A DNA stretch of 64,000 bases from Rhodococcus jostii NBRC 16295 (GCF_001894825.1 NZ_BCWY01000003.1:208684-272683), one strand, 5' to 3'; positions 53,549 to 63,081 are shown, numbered from the stretch's first letter. The notes: a model not told the origin generated them from the letters alone. Translations and numbers: made by a program.

Positions 53549-54583
53549 ATGACCTGGGAGTGGACACCCGACACGCTCGGTGCGCTGGAGTCGTTCCTGC
53601 GCGACCGTGGGATCACCGAGGGCCCGCTGACGACCGCCCGGATCGGCGACGGGCATTCCAATCTGACGTTCCTCGTGTCCGACGGGGTCCGTCAGGTGAT
53701 CGTCCGCCGACCGCCGCCTCCGCCGGTTCCGCCGGGCGCCCACGACATGCTGCGGGAGGCGCGTCTCGTCGGCGGCCTCGCGGGCAGCGGCGTGCCGGTG
53801 GCGGACGTCCTCGCCGTCGGTCAGACCGGTGACGTTCTCGATGTTCCGTTCTACGTGATGGACTACGTCGCCGGTCCGGTGGTCACCATCGAGACACCAC
53901 CGGCGTTGAGCGCGCCCGCGGACCGCCGCCGGATCGGTGAGGCGTTGATCGACACCCTCGCCGCACTGCACGCGGTGGACTGGCAGGCCGCCGGATTGGG
54001 CGATCTGGGCCGTCCGGACGGATTCAACGAACGTCACCTACGCCGCATGGGCAGGTTGGTGGCAGCCGAGGACGGGACACCGCCGCCGGAGTTCGCGGAC
54101 ATCGACGTGTGGCTCGGGGCCAACGTGCCCGCCGAATCCGGGGCGGCGATCATCCACAACGACTACCGCATCGGCAACGTCATCCTCGCCCCGGACGCGC
54201 CGGGACGTATTGCCGCAGTGCTGGACTGGGAGCTCGCGACGATCGGTGACCCCCTGTTCGATCTCGGCTACTTCCTCGCGTCGTACCCCGTCGCCGGCGA
54301 ACAGCGCACACCGACCGAGGACCTCGGCATCGCGGTGCTCGAGGACGGCTACCCTACCCGCGACGAACTGGCGCAGCGGTACGCGGCCGCCACCGGCGCC
54401 GACCTGTCGAACCTGCACTGGTACACGGCTCTGGCCTTGTGGAAACTGGCCGTGCTGTACGAGTACGGGCGTCGCCGAGCCGTCGCCGGAGTCGGCGACG
54501 AGTACTACCGCGACGGCGCACTCGTGCGTTCATTCCTCGACGCCGCCCACCGCGCGGCAGGGCTGGCGCAGTCGGTGGTCTGA
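53549..54583 (+). CDS. APH-family phosphotransferase (ACAD10/LvaA-like putative hydroxyacyl-CoA kinase)
   Basis: A 344-aa kinase-fold protein; ATG 53549 has GGAGG seven bases upstream. The catalytic loop is HNDYRIGN and the metal-binding segment is DWELATIGDPLFDLGYF, as in aminoglycoside phosphotransferase-like enzymes. Members next to acyl-CoA dehydrogenase genes (ACAD10/11, LvaA) phosphorylate hydroxyacyl-CoAs so that phosphate can be eliminated. A similar removal of a hydroxyl group is plausible here. No antibiotic-resistance role is suggested by context. Confidence 0.82.
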   Translation: MTWEWTPDTLGALESFLRDRGITEGPLTTARIGDGHSNLTFLVSDGVRQVIVRRPPPPPVPPGAHDMLREARLVGGLAGSGVPVADVLAVGQTGDVLDVPFYVMDYVAGPVVTIETPPALSAPADRRRIGEALIDTLAALHAVDWQAAGLGDLGRPDGFNERHLRRMGRLVAAEDGTPPPEFADIDVWLGANVPAESGAAIIHNDYRIGNVILAPDAPGRIAAVLDWELATIGDPLFDLGYFLASYPVAGEQRTPTEDLGIAVLEDGYPTRDELAQRYAAATGADLSNLHWYTALALWKLAVLYEYGRRRAVAGVGDEYYRDGALVRSFLDAAHRAAGLAQSVV

Positions 54584-54645
54584 CCTTGCAGACGGAGCCA
54601 CCACCGGGGCGGCCGCGGTGGTCTGGCAGACACCGACGGATACCA

Positions 54646-55080
54646 TCAATCAATGACAATTCGGTGGCGCTCACTGATGCCGCCGACCTGGAGTCGGCTT
54701 GGGATTGCAACCTCCGAACACGGAGCAAGGACTTGCGCGGAGAGATTGTCAGCAGACCGGACATGATCGACTGCGTAACTGGCGATCGCCCGAGGCCCGT
54801 GGCGCTCGCGGATGTCCGCGAGTGTGGCGGCGATCTCGTCCATTGCCTTTTCGGCCGGGAGTCGAACGTGGCCGTCAGGTGTCCGCACCAACGAGTGCAG
54901 GAGACGATCGGAGTGGCGGAGGTATTCGTGCTGTGATCGTCCTTTGACACAGGTGTAGCCGCCGTACACCTGATTGCGGCTGTTCCCGTGGATTGCGGTG
55001 GCGACCCCGTCGTCGACGTCGACGAGTATCGAACAGTGATTGATGCAGATCCTGCAGAAAGAGTTTCGCGTATGCTTCAC
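54646..55080 (-). pseudogene. Truncated molybdopterin oxidoreductase (N-terminal fragment)
   Basis: A 144-aa frame beginning with the [4Fe-4S] segment FCRICINHCSILVDVDDG, then YTCVKGR and LLHSLVRTPDGH, as in bis-MGD molybdenum/tungsten oxidoreductases such as formate dehydrogenase relatives (700 residues or more). Homology stops after about 105 residues (RERHGPRAIASYAVDHV) and the rest is a short unrelated tail, so most of the gene is gone. It sits 87 bp after the activator stop on the same strand and was probably the last gene of that operon before a deletion or rearrangement. It lies in an otherwise gene-free 584-bp stretch. Confidence 0.7.
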
Positions 55081-55167
55081 AAGTCTCCCTACATCGGGGG
55101 ACAGAACTCGATCGCCGAGGTGTCCTGGAGCGGCGATGGTCTGTTCAGCGGGCTGATTGTGGCCGCG

Positions 55168-56061
55168 TCATGACATCCGTACGGTCGGCATGTGCAGTTC
55201 GGTCGAGCCATCACAGTTCCCGCACGAGTGCGCAGTCTGTCCGGCAGGCGAGAGCTCGACGTCCGGTCGTGAAACCACGGTGCCGGACGTCTCGAGCGCG
55301 AGAAGCGCTGCACCGTAGGCCCCGGTGATCTGCGGGTCCGGCGGCACGTCGACGCGGACCCCCAGTGCCGAGCTCAAGAAGTGAACAGCCGCAGCATTCT
55401 TCGCGACCCCACCTGTCATCACCACCGGTGTCTTCTTGCCTACCTGAGCAATCAAACCGAGTGTCCGAGCCGACACCGCTCGGTGAACGGAAGCGGCAAT
55501 GTCTGTCCGCTCGGACCCGCTTGCGAGCAACGACACGATCTCGGTTTCGGCGAAGGTTGCGCACATGCTGCTGACCTCCAGGTTCTTGTCACCCGCCATG
55601 GCGAGGCCGGCCAGTTCGTCGACCTCGCATTCGATCGCCCTCGCGAGTACCTCGAAGAATCGCCCTGTGCCGCTGGCACATCGGTCGTTCATCGCGAAGT
55701 CGTCGACGAGCCCATCTTCGTCCACGGCGATGACCTTGCTGTCCTGCCCACCGATGTCGACGATCAATCGGACACCCGGGCACAGTGCTGCCACACCGCG
55801 CGCGTGACAGGTGATCTCGGTGAACGTGCGCCCGGTGTCCGGGACGAGTCTGCGACCGTAGCCGGTGCTGATGGTGGCCGTGAGCTGCGACAGCGTCACA
55901 GAGGCCCGGTCGAGTGCGTCGTCGATGGCCCGACGCATTCCGGCTCGGCTCACGGCCCCCATCTGGATGGCGCTCGCGCCCAGGAATGCTCCGGACTCGT
56001 CGAGGATGACGGCTTTGGCGGACGTCGATCCCAGGTCGACGCCCATGAAGTAATCCGTCAC
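55168..56061 (-). CDS. ATP-dependent activator of 2-hydroxyacyl-CoA dehydratase/benzoyl-CoA reductase, cluster 2
   Basis: A 297-aa ASKHA ATPase, paralogue of the gene at 19524. GVDLGSTSAK (7-16), VDIGGQDSK, Cys128 in CASGTGRF and Cys167 in CATFAETEI give the ATP site and the bridging [4Fe-4S] ligands. The C-terminal extension ends in CGNCDG (Cys280 and Cys283), matching the CQDCDG tail of the first copy although the sequence around it differs. It starts five bases after the stop of the large dehydratase subunit. Confidence 0.88.
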   Translation of the reverse strand: MTDYFMGVDLGSTSAKAVILDESGAFLGASAIQMGAVSRAGMRRAIDDALDRASVTLSQLTATISTGYGRRLVPDTGRTFTEITCHARGVAALCPGVRLIVDIGGQDSKVIAVDEDGLVDDFAMNDRCASGTGRFFEVLARAIECEVDELAGLAMAGDKNLEVSSMCATFAETEIVSLLASGSERTDIAASVHRAVSARTLGLIAQVGKKTPVVMTGGVAKNAAAVHFLSSALGVRVDVPPDPQITGAYGAALLALETSGTVVSRPDVELSPAGQTAHSCGNCDGSTELHMPTVRMS

Positions 56062-56066
56062 GTCGA

Positions 56067-57392
56067 TCAGACCCGGCTTCGGCGAACGTCGATGCCTTCA
56101 AGCATGGCTGCCAGCCGGCTTTCGAGGATCTCGTCCTTGTAGAACGACGCGTCGGCGACGTCACCTTCGAAGAACATAGAAGGGATGCCGAGTTCTTTCT
56201 GCGCCGACTTCGCGAGCAGATGCTGTGGGTTGGTGAACGCGCGGCAGGTACGGGAGGCGTGGAAGACGATTCCATCGATTCCGTAGTCGACGCAGTCGCG
56301 GTTGGTGAGGTGCTTGAGCGTCTTTACGCCGTGGTTCGTCGGGCACAGCAGATAATGCTGAGCCATTCCGAGAATCGGATCGTCCGTGTCGATGAGGTGC
56401 GGTTCTTGCCAGAACGCATTGTGCGTGTACCTTCCGCATACCACGGCGACATCGGCGTCGGCGAACTTGCGCGACAGCCAGCCGAGCTTGTTCCAGTTCA
56501 TGATGCCGTCGAAGTACAGACGGTAGCGCTCGTTGCGGACGCCGGGGATGGCGTGGTCGAGACGGTACTGCACTTCGGCTTTGACGTCGGCGAAGTACTG
56601 GACCAGTTCCGGCCCGGCGGGCATGAAGTTGATGTGCGCGATGCTGGCGATCCAGTCCCAGTAGGTGGCCGGTGTCGGGGCGGCGCGGCACAGCGCCATT
56701 GCTTCGCGCCGCAGTTCCGAGGCGCGCTTGATGTAGGACATGTTCTGTCGTAGGGCATCCCAGTCGAATGGTCGGCCTGTCATCGTCTCCAGGAAAGCGA
56801 TGAGCTTGTGCAGTTGATCGGCCACATAACGCGACGCCTGCTCCCACTCCTCACCGCGAAGGTAGCCGGCGTCGGGCTTGTTGCTCGGCAGGAAGGGGAG
56901 GGAGACATTGAAGATCGGCACCTGTTTACCGAAGACGCGATACGAAATTTCGTCCCACTGCTGGCCGGTGCTGCATCCCGCGTACGCATTGACGAAGAAG
57001 TCAGGTGCAGGCAGGCGTGAGGCGAGCTGCTGTTGGTCCACAAGACCGACGATGCCGTTCTCGTCCTCGGACCTTGCCTGTTTGGTGAGTACTGCACAGC
57101 CGAGGTGCGTTCTCGCGTATGAACACAACTCACCGATGTACCCGTACTCCTCCCCGGCGAGCTGAGCCGGCTTCTCGAGCTGTTGTGCGGCCAGGCGTGC
57201 CGAGAACGCTTCTCCGTGGCACCACTCGAGGCCGGCGGCCTGGAAGATCGGGTTCACGGCTGAACCGTTGTACCAGACCACCTGCTTACCGCGTTCCTTC
57301 GCCGTGAACAGGTTCTCCCAGTAGTCGCCCACCATGTTGGTAGCGGTCGGGATGACTATCTTGTTGGAATTGCCGAGCGTGGATGCTGACAC
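56067..57392 (-). CDS. 2-hydroxyacyl-CoA dehydratase / benzoyl-CoA reductase catalytic subunit (BcrB-like), cluster 2
   Basis: A 441-aa paralogue of 20511 from GTG 57392 with GGAGG upstream. The four cysteines (58, 90, 99, 140) and the blocks WYNGSAVNPIFQAAGLEWCHGEAF, YIGELCSYARTHLGC and FVNAYAGCSTGQQWD are nearly identical to copy 1, while the N-terminal ~15 residues differ. Close similarity across the whole length suggests the same reaction type on a related substrate. Confidence 0.87.
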   Translation of the reverse strand: MSASTLGNSNKIVIPTATNMVGDYWENLFTAKERGKQVVWYNGSAVNPIFQAAGLEWCHGEAFSARLAAQQLEKPAQLAGEEYGYIGELCSYARTHLGCAVLTKQARSEDENGIVGLVDQQQLASRLPAPDFFVNAYAGCSTGQQWDEISYRVFGKQVPIFNVSLPFLPSNKPDAGYLRGEEWEQASRYVADQLHKLIAFLETMTGRPFDWDALRQNMSYIKRASELRREAMALCRAAPTPATYWDWIASIAHINFMPAGPELVQYFADVKAEVQYRLDHAIPGVRNERYRLYFDGIMNWNKLGWLSRKFADADVAVVCGRYTHNAFWQEPHLIDTDDPILGMAQHYLLCPTNHGVKTLKHLTNRDCVDYGIDGIVFHASRTCRAFTNPQHLLAKSAQKELGIPSMFFEGDVADASFYKDEILESRLAAMLEGIDVRRSRV

Positions 57393-57422
57393 AGTAGTTT
57401 CCTCCGAAGGTAGATGTGGGTG

Positions 57423-58586
57423 CTAGACGGTGGACAGTTGCTTGCGTCTGATTCGCTCCACCAGCGCTTCCACTCGGGTTCGGATGGATTCCATCGGCAG
57501 ACCCTCGTGTTCTGTTTCGATCAGCAATAGTGGAATCGACTTGGCTTCCAATGCTTTCCGTAGCTCGGGATAGAAGAGCATGTGAGGTTCGCAAAATTTC
57601 GCCATCAGCACGATGACGCCCTGCGCGCCGCTCGCGTAGACGGAATCGACGAGGAAGCGATCCCAGTCGGCTTCGTGCTGAACCCGTGTCGGGCAGGGTA
57701 CGGCGGTGTTGCGCCGGAGGTACACCGATGCGAGGGCTTCGAGTGGGTCGCCTATGGCGCCTATATCCGTTGATACGTACCGCGTTCCGTGGAAGAGATC
57801 GTCATCGACAACGATGGCTCCGCAGTCCTCGATGAGGTCCAGCAGTTCCGGTTTCGGGGCGTGGCAGAAGTGTCCGGACAGGTGCACGCGGATGCGATCG
57901 TTGCGGGGCACGAAGTTCAAGCCTGCAGTCACCTGGCGCAGCAATTCCGAGTGCTCCTCCTTGTCCATGATCATGCTGGACTTGACGAGAACCTGGAGCT
58001 GGGCGGATGTCAGCGCTGCATCGCCCGAGCGCCTGTTCTCGAAGATTGCCCGCATCAAGCGACGATTGGTATCGAATATGTCGATGCTTCGCGCGAGATC
58101 CGCGTCGGAGATCGTACGATCCGCGAACTTCTCGAGCTCGCTGCGAAAATCTTTCATCTTGCCCAATACCTGCGGAAAGGCCCAATCATCACTCATCGAT
58201 GACATCAATTGGCCGAAGTAGACAGGCTTGTCCGACTCGTCCTCGCGCACCACATCGATTGCACCCAGCAACTGGATGCAGTGGTCCGCGTGGAAGAAGC
58301 CGTCGTAGACATCCAATCGTCCGAGTGCCGCCTGATCGGCGACGTTGCGGGTGTACCCGCAGTTGAACTCGCCCAACAGATTTCGTCCGACAGTGATCGG
58401 CTCACGGTCTTCTTGGATGATCACGGGAAGTACGCCTGCGGCGTGCGCCAGTTCGGAAGGGAAGTTCATCGGAAACACTCCGAGTGCTTTTCTCCCGGTG
58501 CGTCTTTTCCACTGTGCGACATAGTCGGTCGGACTATCGGCTACGGCACTCATGGTGAGCATGGCCTGTGTGAACGTCGACGGCAT
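57423..58586 (-). CDS. 2-hydroxyacyl-CoA dehydratase / benzoyl-CoA reductase catalytic subunit (BcrC-like), cluster 2
   Basis: A 387-aa paralogue of 21880. The open frame extends to 58679, but ATG 58586 is chosen because it puts Cys76 (NCGYTR) and Cys103 (ADHCIQLLGAID) at exactly the same positions as in copy 1. SGHFCHAPKPE and AKFCEPHMLFYPELRKAL are conserved. First gene of the three-gene (formerly four-gene) minus-strand operon, divergent from the MHS transporter. Confidence 0.86.
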   Translation of the reverse strand: MPSTFTQAMLTMSAVADSPTDYVAQWKRRTGRKALGVFPMNFPSELAHAAGVLPVIIQEDREPITVGRNLLGEFNCGYTRNVADQAALGRLDVYDGFFHADHCIQLLGAIDVVREDESDKPVYFGQLMSSMSDDWAFPQVLGKMKDFRSELEKFADRTISDADLARSIDIFDTNRRLMRAIFENRRSGDAALTSAQLQVLVKSSMIMDKEEHSELLRQVTAGLNFVPRNDRIRVHLSGHFCHAPKPELLDLIEDCGAIVVDDDLFHGTRYVSTDIGAIGDPLEALASVYLRRNTAVPCPTRVQHEADWDRFLVDSVYASGAQGVIVLMAKFCEPHMLFYPELRKALEAKSIPLLLIETEHEGLPMESIRTRVEALVERIRRKQLSTV

Positions 58587-59007
58587 GTTTCTCGCCCGTC
58601 CTTCTCTCGTGTAGCTCATGGGGCTGGACCCAGGTACGTGTGTTCGGCTGTGACGTACCCGACAGAAGTGATCATGCATCCAATTTGCACAACTTGCAAC
58701 TAAATGTGTCGGAAAATGTACAACGTTGCAGCTAGGTGGGGTACTGTAGCGAGAGTAGGGCGGTCAAAGTCAGGGTGAGCGACCTGAGGTCGTGAAAGGT
58801 GAGTGCGGTGTGCGGTCACTGGGTCCGCGGGTAGAAATACGTGGAAGATGCTGGTGCCCAATGGACCTCGTCGGAACTCCTGTGAAATACCCCTTGACGA
58901 GATCCACATCACACTTTATGGTCGTACCATTCACAGCTCGGCCCACAAGCGATGCCGCGGTCGATCGCGCCGCGACCCGTCCTCTTCCAAGAGTTCCAGG
59001 AGAAGAA
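58587..59007. promoter_or_regulatory. Divergent control region of dehydratase cluster 2, with repeated element
   Basis: A 421-bp region without a credible gene. It holds two related elements, ACAACTTGCAACTA (58689-58702) and ACAACGTTGCAGCTA (58720-58734), spaced 31 bp start to start (about three helical turns), in a locally AT-rich stretch. They are the best candidates for binding sites of the PaaX-type regulator encoded at 63091. The MHS transporter ATG (59008) has AGGAGAAG upstream. Confidence 0.5.
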
Positions 59008-60378
59008 ATGTCTTCGTCCCCGCCTCTCGACATAGTCACGCAACCATCGAAAACCACATCCCGACGCGCGTCTCTCGCTGCCTTCTCGGGATCGGCGATC
59101 GAGTACTACGACCTTGTCGCCTATGGAACTGCCGCAGCCCTCGTCTTCGGCGACCTCTTCTTCCGCGACGTCAGCACGCACGTCGCACTGCTGCTGTCTT
59201 TCGCCACCTTCGCCGCAGGATATGTGGCTCGCCCACTCGGCGGGTTGCTGTTCGGCTACATCGGTGACAAGTACGGTCGCCGGACCGCAGTGCTACTCAC
59301 GATTTCCGTGATGGGCACGGCGACCGTGTGCATCGGTTTGCTGCCGACATACGACTCGATCGGTTCGTTCGCCCCGGTCCTGCTGGTCGTCCTACGAGTC
59401 CTGCAGGGACTCGCGGTCGGCGGTGAACTGGGCGGGGCGGTCCTGATCTCGGTCGAACACGCCCCGAAGAACAAGCGTGGTTTCTATGGCAGTTTTTCCA
59501 CCGCAGGCGCGCAGGGTGGCACCCTCCTCGCGACGATCGTGTTCGCGATCGTCACTCTGATGCCGGATGATCGGTTCAGTTCGTGGGGCTGGCGGATTCC
59601 ATTCCTACTCAGTGCCGTCATCGTTCTCGTCGGCATGCTGATCCGCCGCGGTCTGGACGAGACACCCGACTTCAAGCAGAGTCAGGCCGACCGTGCTACC
59701 GCGTCTGCGGTCAAGCACAATCCGATTCGTGACGCGCTGTCCGAGCACCCGATGACGATCCTCGGTATCACGTTCATCATGGCAGGGATGATGTCCATCT
59801 GGTACGTCATTACCGTGTACAGCCTCAGTTACGCCGTCAACCAGTCGGGAATCCCGCGAACGAGCATGCTGTGGGTCGTCTCCGCGGCGACGCTGGTCGT
59901 AGTCCTCATGAACCCGGTGTGGGGAGCACTCTCCGATCGAGTCGGTCGAAGTCGCCTCATCGTCTTCGGTCTGCTCAGCGAGGCCGTACTTCTGTTCTTC
60001 TACTTCGCAATGCTCGGCGTCGGCAACCTCGCTCTGGTGTTCGTCTCGCTGATTCTCGTTGCCGGTCTCGGGCACGCAGTGGTCAACGGAATCTTCCCGG
60101 CCTTCGTCGTCGAGAGCCTGCCCGCCGCTGTGCGATACACCGCAGGATCATTCGGAATGCAGCTGGCTGCACTGGTTGCCGGCTTCGCACCGCTTGTTGC
60201 CACGGCTCTCGCGCCGACCGCCGGCGGCGTCTGGACGGTCAGTGCGCTGTGCCTCGCACTGTGCACGCTGGGCGCATTCAGTGCAATCTACATCGTCAAG
60301 ATCTATGCTCCGCGACAAAACTCGGCGATCACGGAGTCAACTCAGCCCTCTTCAAAGGAAACGAGCAGCGTTAAATGA
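59008..60378 (+). CDS. MHS-family (MFS) carboxylate/H+ symporter
   Basis: A 456-aa membrane transporter with about twelve helices. The MHS signatures are seen: GSAIEYYDLVAYGTAAALVF near the N-terminus, GYIGDKYGRR between helices 2 and 3, RVLQGLAVGGELGGA and GALSDRVGRSR. Members import carboxylates such as shikimate, proline/betaine or aromatic acids with protons. It probably brings in the acid activated by the ligase at 61183. Its stop overlaps the next ATG. Confidence 0.9.
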   Translation: MSSSPPLDIVTQPSKTTSRRASLAAFSGSAIEYYDLVAYGTAAALVFGDLFFRDVSTHVALLLSFATFAAGYVARPLGGLLFGYIGDKYGRRTAVLLTISVMGTATVCIGLLPTYDSIGSFAPVLLVVLRVLQGLAVGGELGGAVLISVEHAPKNKRGFYGSFSTAGAQGGTLLATIVFAIVTLMPDDRFSSWGWRIPFLLSAVIVLVGMLIRRGLDETPDFKQSQADRATASAVKHNPIRDALSEHPMTILGITFIMAGMMSIWYVITVYSLSYAVNQSGIPRTSMLWVVSAATLVVVLMNPVWGALSDRVGRSRLIVFGLLSEAVLLFFYFAMLGVGNLALVFVSLILVAGLGHAVVNGIFPAFVVESLPAAVRYTAGSFGMQLAALVAGFAPLVATALAPTAGGVWTVSALCLALCTLGAFSAIYIVKIYAPRQNSAITESTQPSSKETSSVK

Positions 60379-61190
60379 CTCACTCATCCGATATACCGCA
60401 GCCGTCCGCGCAGGGCGGATACGACTTCTCCGGTTCAGGCGTCCTCATTGCGGGTGGGACGTCCGGCGTGGGTCTCGCCACTGCGCGATACTTCGCCGAC
60501 GCCGGAGCGACGAAGCAGGTACTGGTCGGCCGCAACGAACTTCGCGGTAAGGACGCACTCGCTCGACTCGGAGAGACCAATCCCGAATGCGACGTAGTGT
60601 TCGTCGCCGCGGATATCAACGAGGCCGGTGCAGCGGACGACGTCGTCCGGCAGGCGCAGGAGCATCTGGGTGCAGTCGACATTCTCGTCAATTCGACTGT
60701 CGCGCAGTACCAGCCCACGTTGCTCCACGACATCGAGCCCGAGAAGTTGATCGATATTTTGGTACAGCAGGCAATCGGGCCGATCCTGATGAGCAGGGCC
60801 GTCGTTCCCGTGATGCGTTCTCTCGGACACGGCTCCATCATCTCGATCGCCTCCGATGCAGCGAAGGTCCCGACACCCGGCGAGACCGGAATCGGTGCCG
60901 CGATGGCAGCGATCGTGACGTTCTCGCAAACGCTCGCCGTCGAAGCCAAGAGGTACGGCGTTCGCGTCAACGTTCTGACGCCGTCGCTCATCGTCAACAC
61001 TGGATCGTACGACCGGGCCATGAATGCCGAGTTCAGCAAGAAGATCTTCGACAAGATCGTCTCGCAGGCTCAGCTGGGTCTGACCGAGCCCGAGGATCTG
61101 GCCAATGCGATTTTGTTCCTTGCGTCTCCGCTCTCGCGCAGAATCACAGGACAGGTGATCAGTGTGAACGGAGGTATCTCCGTTGTCTGA
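60375..61190 (+). CDS. Atypical SDR without the Tyr-Lys pair, cluster 2
   Basis: A 271-aa paralogue of the SDR at 18727, overlapping its neighbours on both sides. GGTSGVGLATAR and VNGGIS are intact, but the active-site helix reads GIGAAMAAIVTF where YxxxK would be, with Ile for Tyr and Met for Lys. SIASDAAKxPTPGET before it is almost identical in both copies. Conserved loss of the catalytic pair in two separate clusters points to a dedicated, non-canonical function. Confidence 0.82.
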   Translation: MTHSSDIPQPSAQGGYDFSGSGVLIAGGTSGVGLATARYFADAGATKQVLVGRNELRGKDALARLGETNPECDVVFVAADINEAGAADDVVRQAQEHLGAVDILVNSTVAQYQPTLLHDIEPEKLIDILVQQAIGPILMSRAVVPVMRSLGHGSIISIASDAAKVPTPGETGIGAAMAAIVTFSQTLAVEAKRYGVRVNVLTPSLIVNTGSYDRAMNAEFSKKIFDKIVSQAQLGLTEPEDLANAILFLASPLSRRITGQVISVNGGISVV

Positions 61191-63081
61191 GGTCAGCGTG
61201 CGGGGGCCATTGGTGCGCCATCGGGTCCGGTCGCGCGAGGACATTCTCGACGTGGAACAGCAGCGGCACGAGCACCTGCTACCCGGCGCGACGATCCACG
61301 CGTGTATTGCCGAATCGGCTCGTCGGCACCCGAACAAGAGCGCGATCCTGCACCTCGAAGCCCCGGACTTCATGACGCCCACGCGAGAGGTCACCTACCG
61401 CGAGCTGCTCATAGCCGTGAATGCGTCGGCATCGGTGTTCCTCGAGCGTGCTGCGGGTGCGCCGAGTGTGGTCGCAGTGATGGTCCCGATGTTACCCGAG
61501 GGATTGTTCGCCACCTGGGGTGCTCAACGGGTGGGCACGGCCGTGCCGTTGAACCCATTCCTGGAACTGGCTTCGCTAGTCACTATATTGAATCGCACTG
61601 CCGCGACCGTTCTGGTCACGACCGGCGAAATCCTTCGGGAACGCGGGGTAGATGCGGGTGCGGTACTCGCGAGTGTTCCGACGCTGAACGATGTCCTTCT
61701 CGTCGACGGTGACAACAGTACGTTCAACGCAGCGTTGGCAGAACATCGTGGCCGCGTCGTGGATGTCGAGGACGACCCCCAGCGGGATGCAATGGTCATG
61801 CCCACCGGCGGTACGACGGGCGCGCCGAAGTTGGTGCGCATGTCGCAGTGGGGCCAGCTCGTCATTGCGTGGAACGTCGGAGCGCTGATGGGCTCCGAGG
61901 AAGACACTGTCATCGGCCACGGAATGCCGAACTTTCACTGTGGCGGAAGCATCGCGCTCGCCCTGAGGTCGGTCGTCTACGGACAGACCCTGCTGACATT
62001 GACGTCCGGAGGCTTCCGGTCGCGGGACGTTGTCGAGAACTTCTGGGCCATCGTCGAGCGATACCGCATGACGTCGACGATGGCCACGCCGACGACGGCA
62101 TTCGCGATTCTGAACGCGGCGACCGCACCCAACAGCCCGCCGACGTTGACGGACTTCAACGTCGGCGGTAGCACGGTGTCGACTGCTCTGATCCGGGCGT
62201 TTCACGCCCGGTTCGGAGTATGGTTGCGCGAATGTTGGGGAGGCACAGAGTTTCACGGCACGATCACGGGCCACCCGAACGATGGCGTCGAACCGCGCGC
62301 GGGTTCGGCCGGTCGGCCCTTGCCGCATTCTGAGGTGCGCGCTGCCGTCCTCGACATCGACGGTCGGTGGAGCCGCGACTGCGAACCGGGCGAGCACGGA
62401 GAATTGCTGATCGGTGGCCCGACTGTAAGTCCTGGATATCTTGATGCGCATCTCGATGCCGGATTCTCAGTGGTCGGTGTGCCCGGAGGGAGTGTGTGGG
62501 GACGGACGGGCGACCTCGGCACCGTGGACGACGACGGATTCGTGTGGGTGTCCGGGCGCAGCAAGGATCTGATCATTCGTGGGGGTCACAACATTGATCC
62601 CCGTGATATCGAGGAGGCGCTGGGCTCGCATCCGGCGGTCGAAATGGTGGCTGCGGTGGGTCGGCCCGACCCGGCGAAGGGGGAGATGCCGGTCGCTTAT
62701 GTTCAGCTCAAGGTGGGGTCTGTCGCCGAATCTACCGAGCTGTTGCAGTTCTGCCGAGAACATGTACAGGAGAAAGCGGCTACTCCGGTCCATGTCACGG
62801 TGCTCGATCGGCTGCCGTTGACCCCGGTCGGCAAAATATCGAAGCCCGCGTTACGAGCACTTGCTCTGAAAGAGGAAGTGCACAAGGTCGTCTCGAGCTC
62901 GAGCCGGGTGCAGGTAGCCTGTGATATCGCGCTCGATGACACCGGTTTGCGCCGAGAAGTCACCGTGACGCTGACGCCCGAGTCGGCGTGGAGCGTCGAC
63001 ATCGAGTCGTTGGAGGACAAGTTGGGGGCCTACGAGTTCTTCTCGCGGGTCGAAGTGAGTACATTTGTTGCGAGACAGTAG
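61183..63081 (+). CDS. AMP-forming acyl-CoA ligase of dehydratase cluster 2
   Basis: A 632-aa ANL ligase from TTG 61183 overlapping the SDR end. The ATP loop is MPTGGTTGAPKLV; the hinge is VWGRTGDLGTVDDDGFVWVSGRSKDLIIRGG and the catalytic Lys is in PVGKISKPALR. About 70 residues follow the usual end. It is only distantly similar to the ligase of cluster 1, so the two systems probably start from different acids. Confidence 0.86.
   Translation: MSEVSVRGPLVRHRVRSREDILDVEQQRHEHLLPGATIHACIAESARRHPNKSAILHLEAPDFMTPTREVTYRELLIAVNASASVFLERAAGAPSVVAVMVPMLPEGLFATWGAQRVGTAVPLNPFLELASLVTILNRTAATVLVTTGEILRERGVDAGAVLASVPTLNDVLLVDGDNSTFNAALAEHRGRVVDVEDDPQRDAMVMPTGGTTGAPKLVRMSQWGQLVIAWNVGALMGSEEDTVIGHGMPNFHCGGSIALALRSVVYGQTLLTLTSGGFRSRDVVENFWAIVERYRMTSTMATPTTAFAILNAATAPNSPPTLTDFNVGGSTVSTALIRAFHARFGVWLRECWGGTEFHGTITGHPNDGVEPRAGSAGRPLPHSEVRAAVLDIDGRWSRDCEPGEHGELLIGGPTVSPGYLDAHLDAGFSVVGVPGGSVWGRTGDLGTVDDDGFVWVSGRSKDLIIRGGHNIDPRDIEEALGSHPAVEMVAAVGRPDPAKGEMPVAYVQLKVGSVAESTELLQFCREHVQEKAATPVHVTVLDRLPLTPVGKISKPALRALALKEEVHKVVSSSSRVQVACDIALDDTGLRREVTVTLTPESAWSVDIESLEDKLGAYEFFSRVEVSTFVARQ

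Noticed and set aside
53549..54583. Aminoglycoside resistance kinase
   Set aside because: The kinase fold is shared, but the position at the end of an acyl-CoA catabolic operon and the absence of resistance context favour an ACAD10/LvaA-like role.
58792..59007. N-terminal extension of the MHS transporter from an upstream ATG
   Set aside because: The extension is not hydrophobic or conserved-looking, and a strong AGGAGAAG site precedes ATG 59008, where the MHS signature begins at the right distance.
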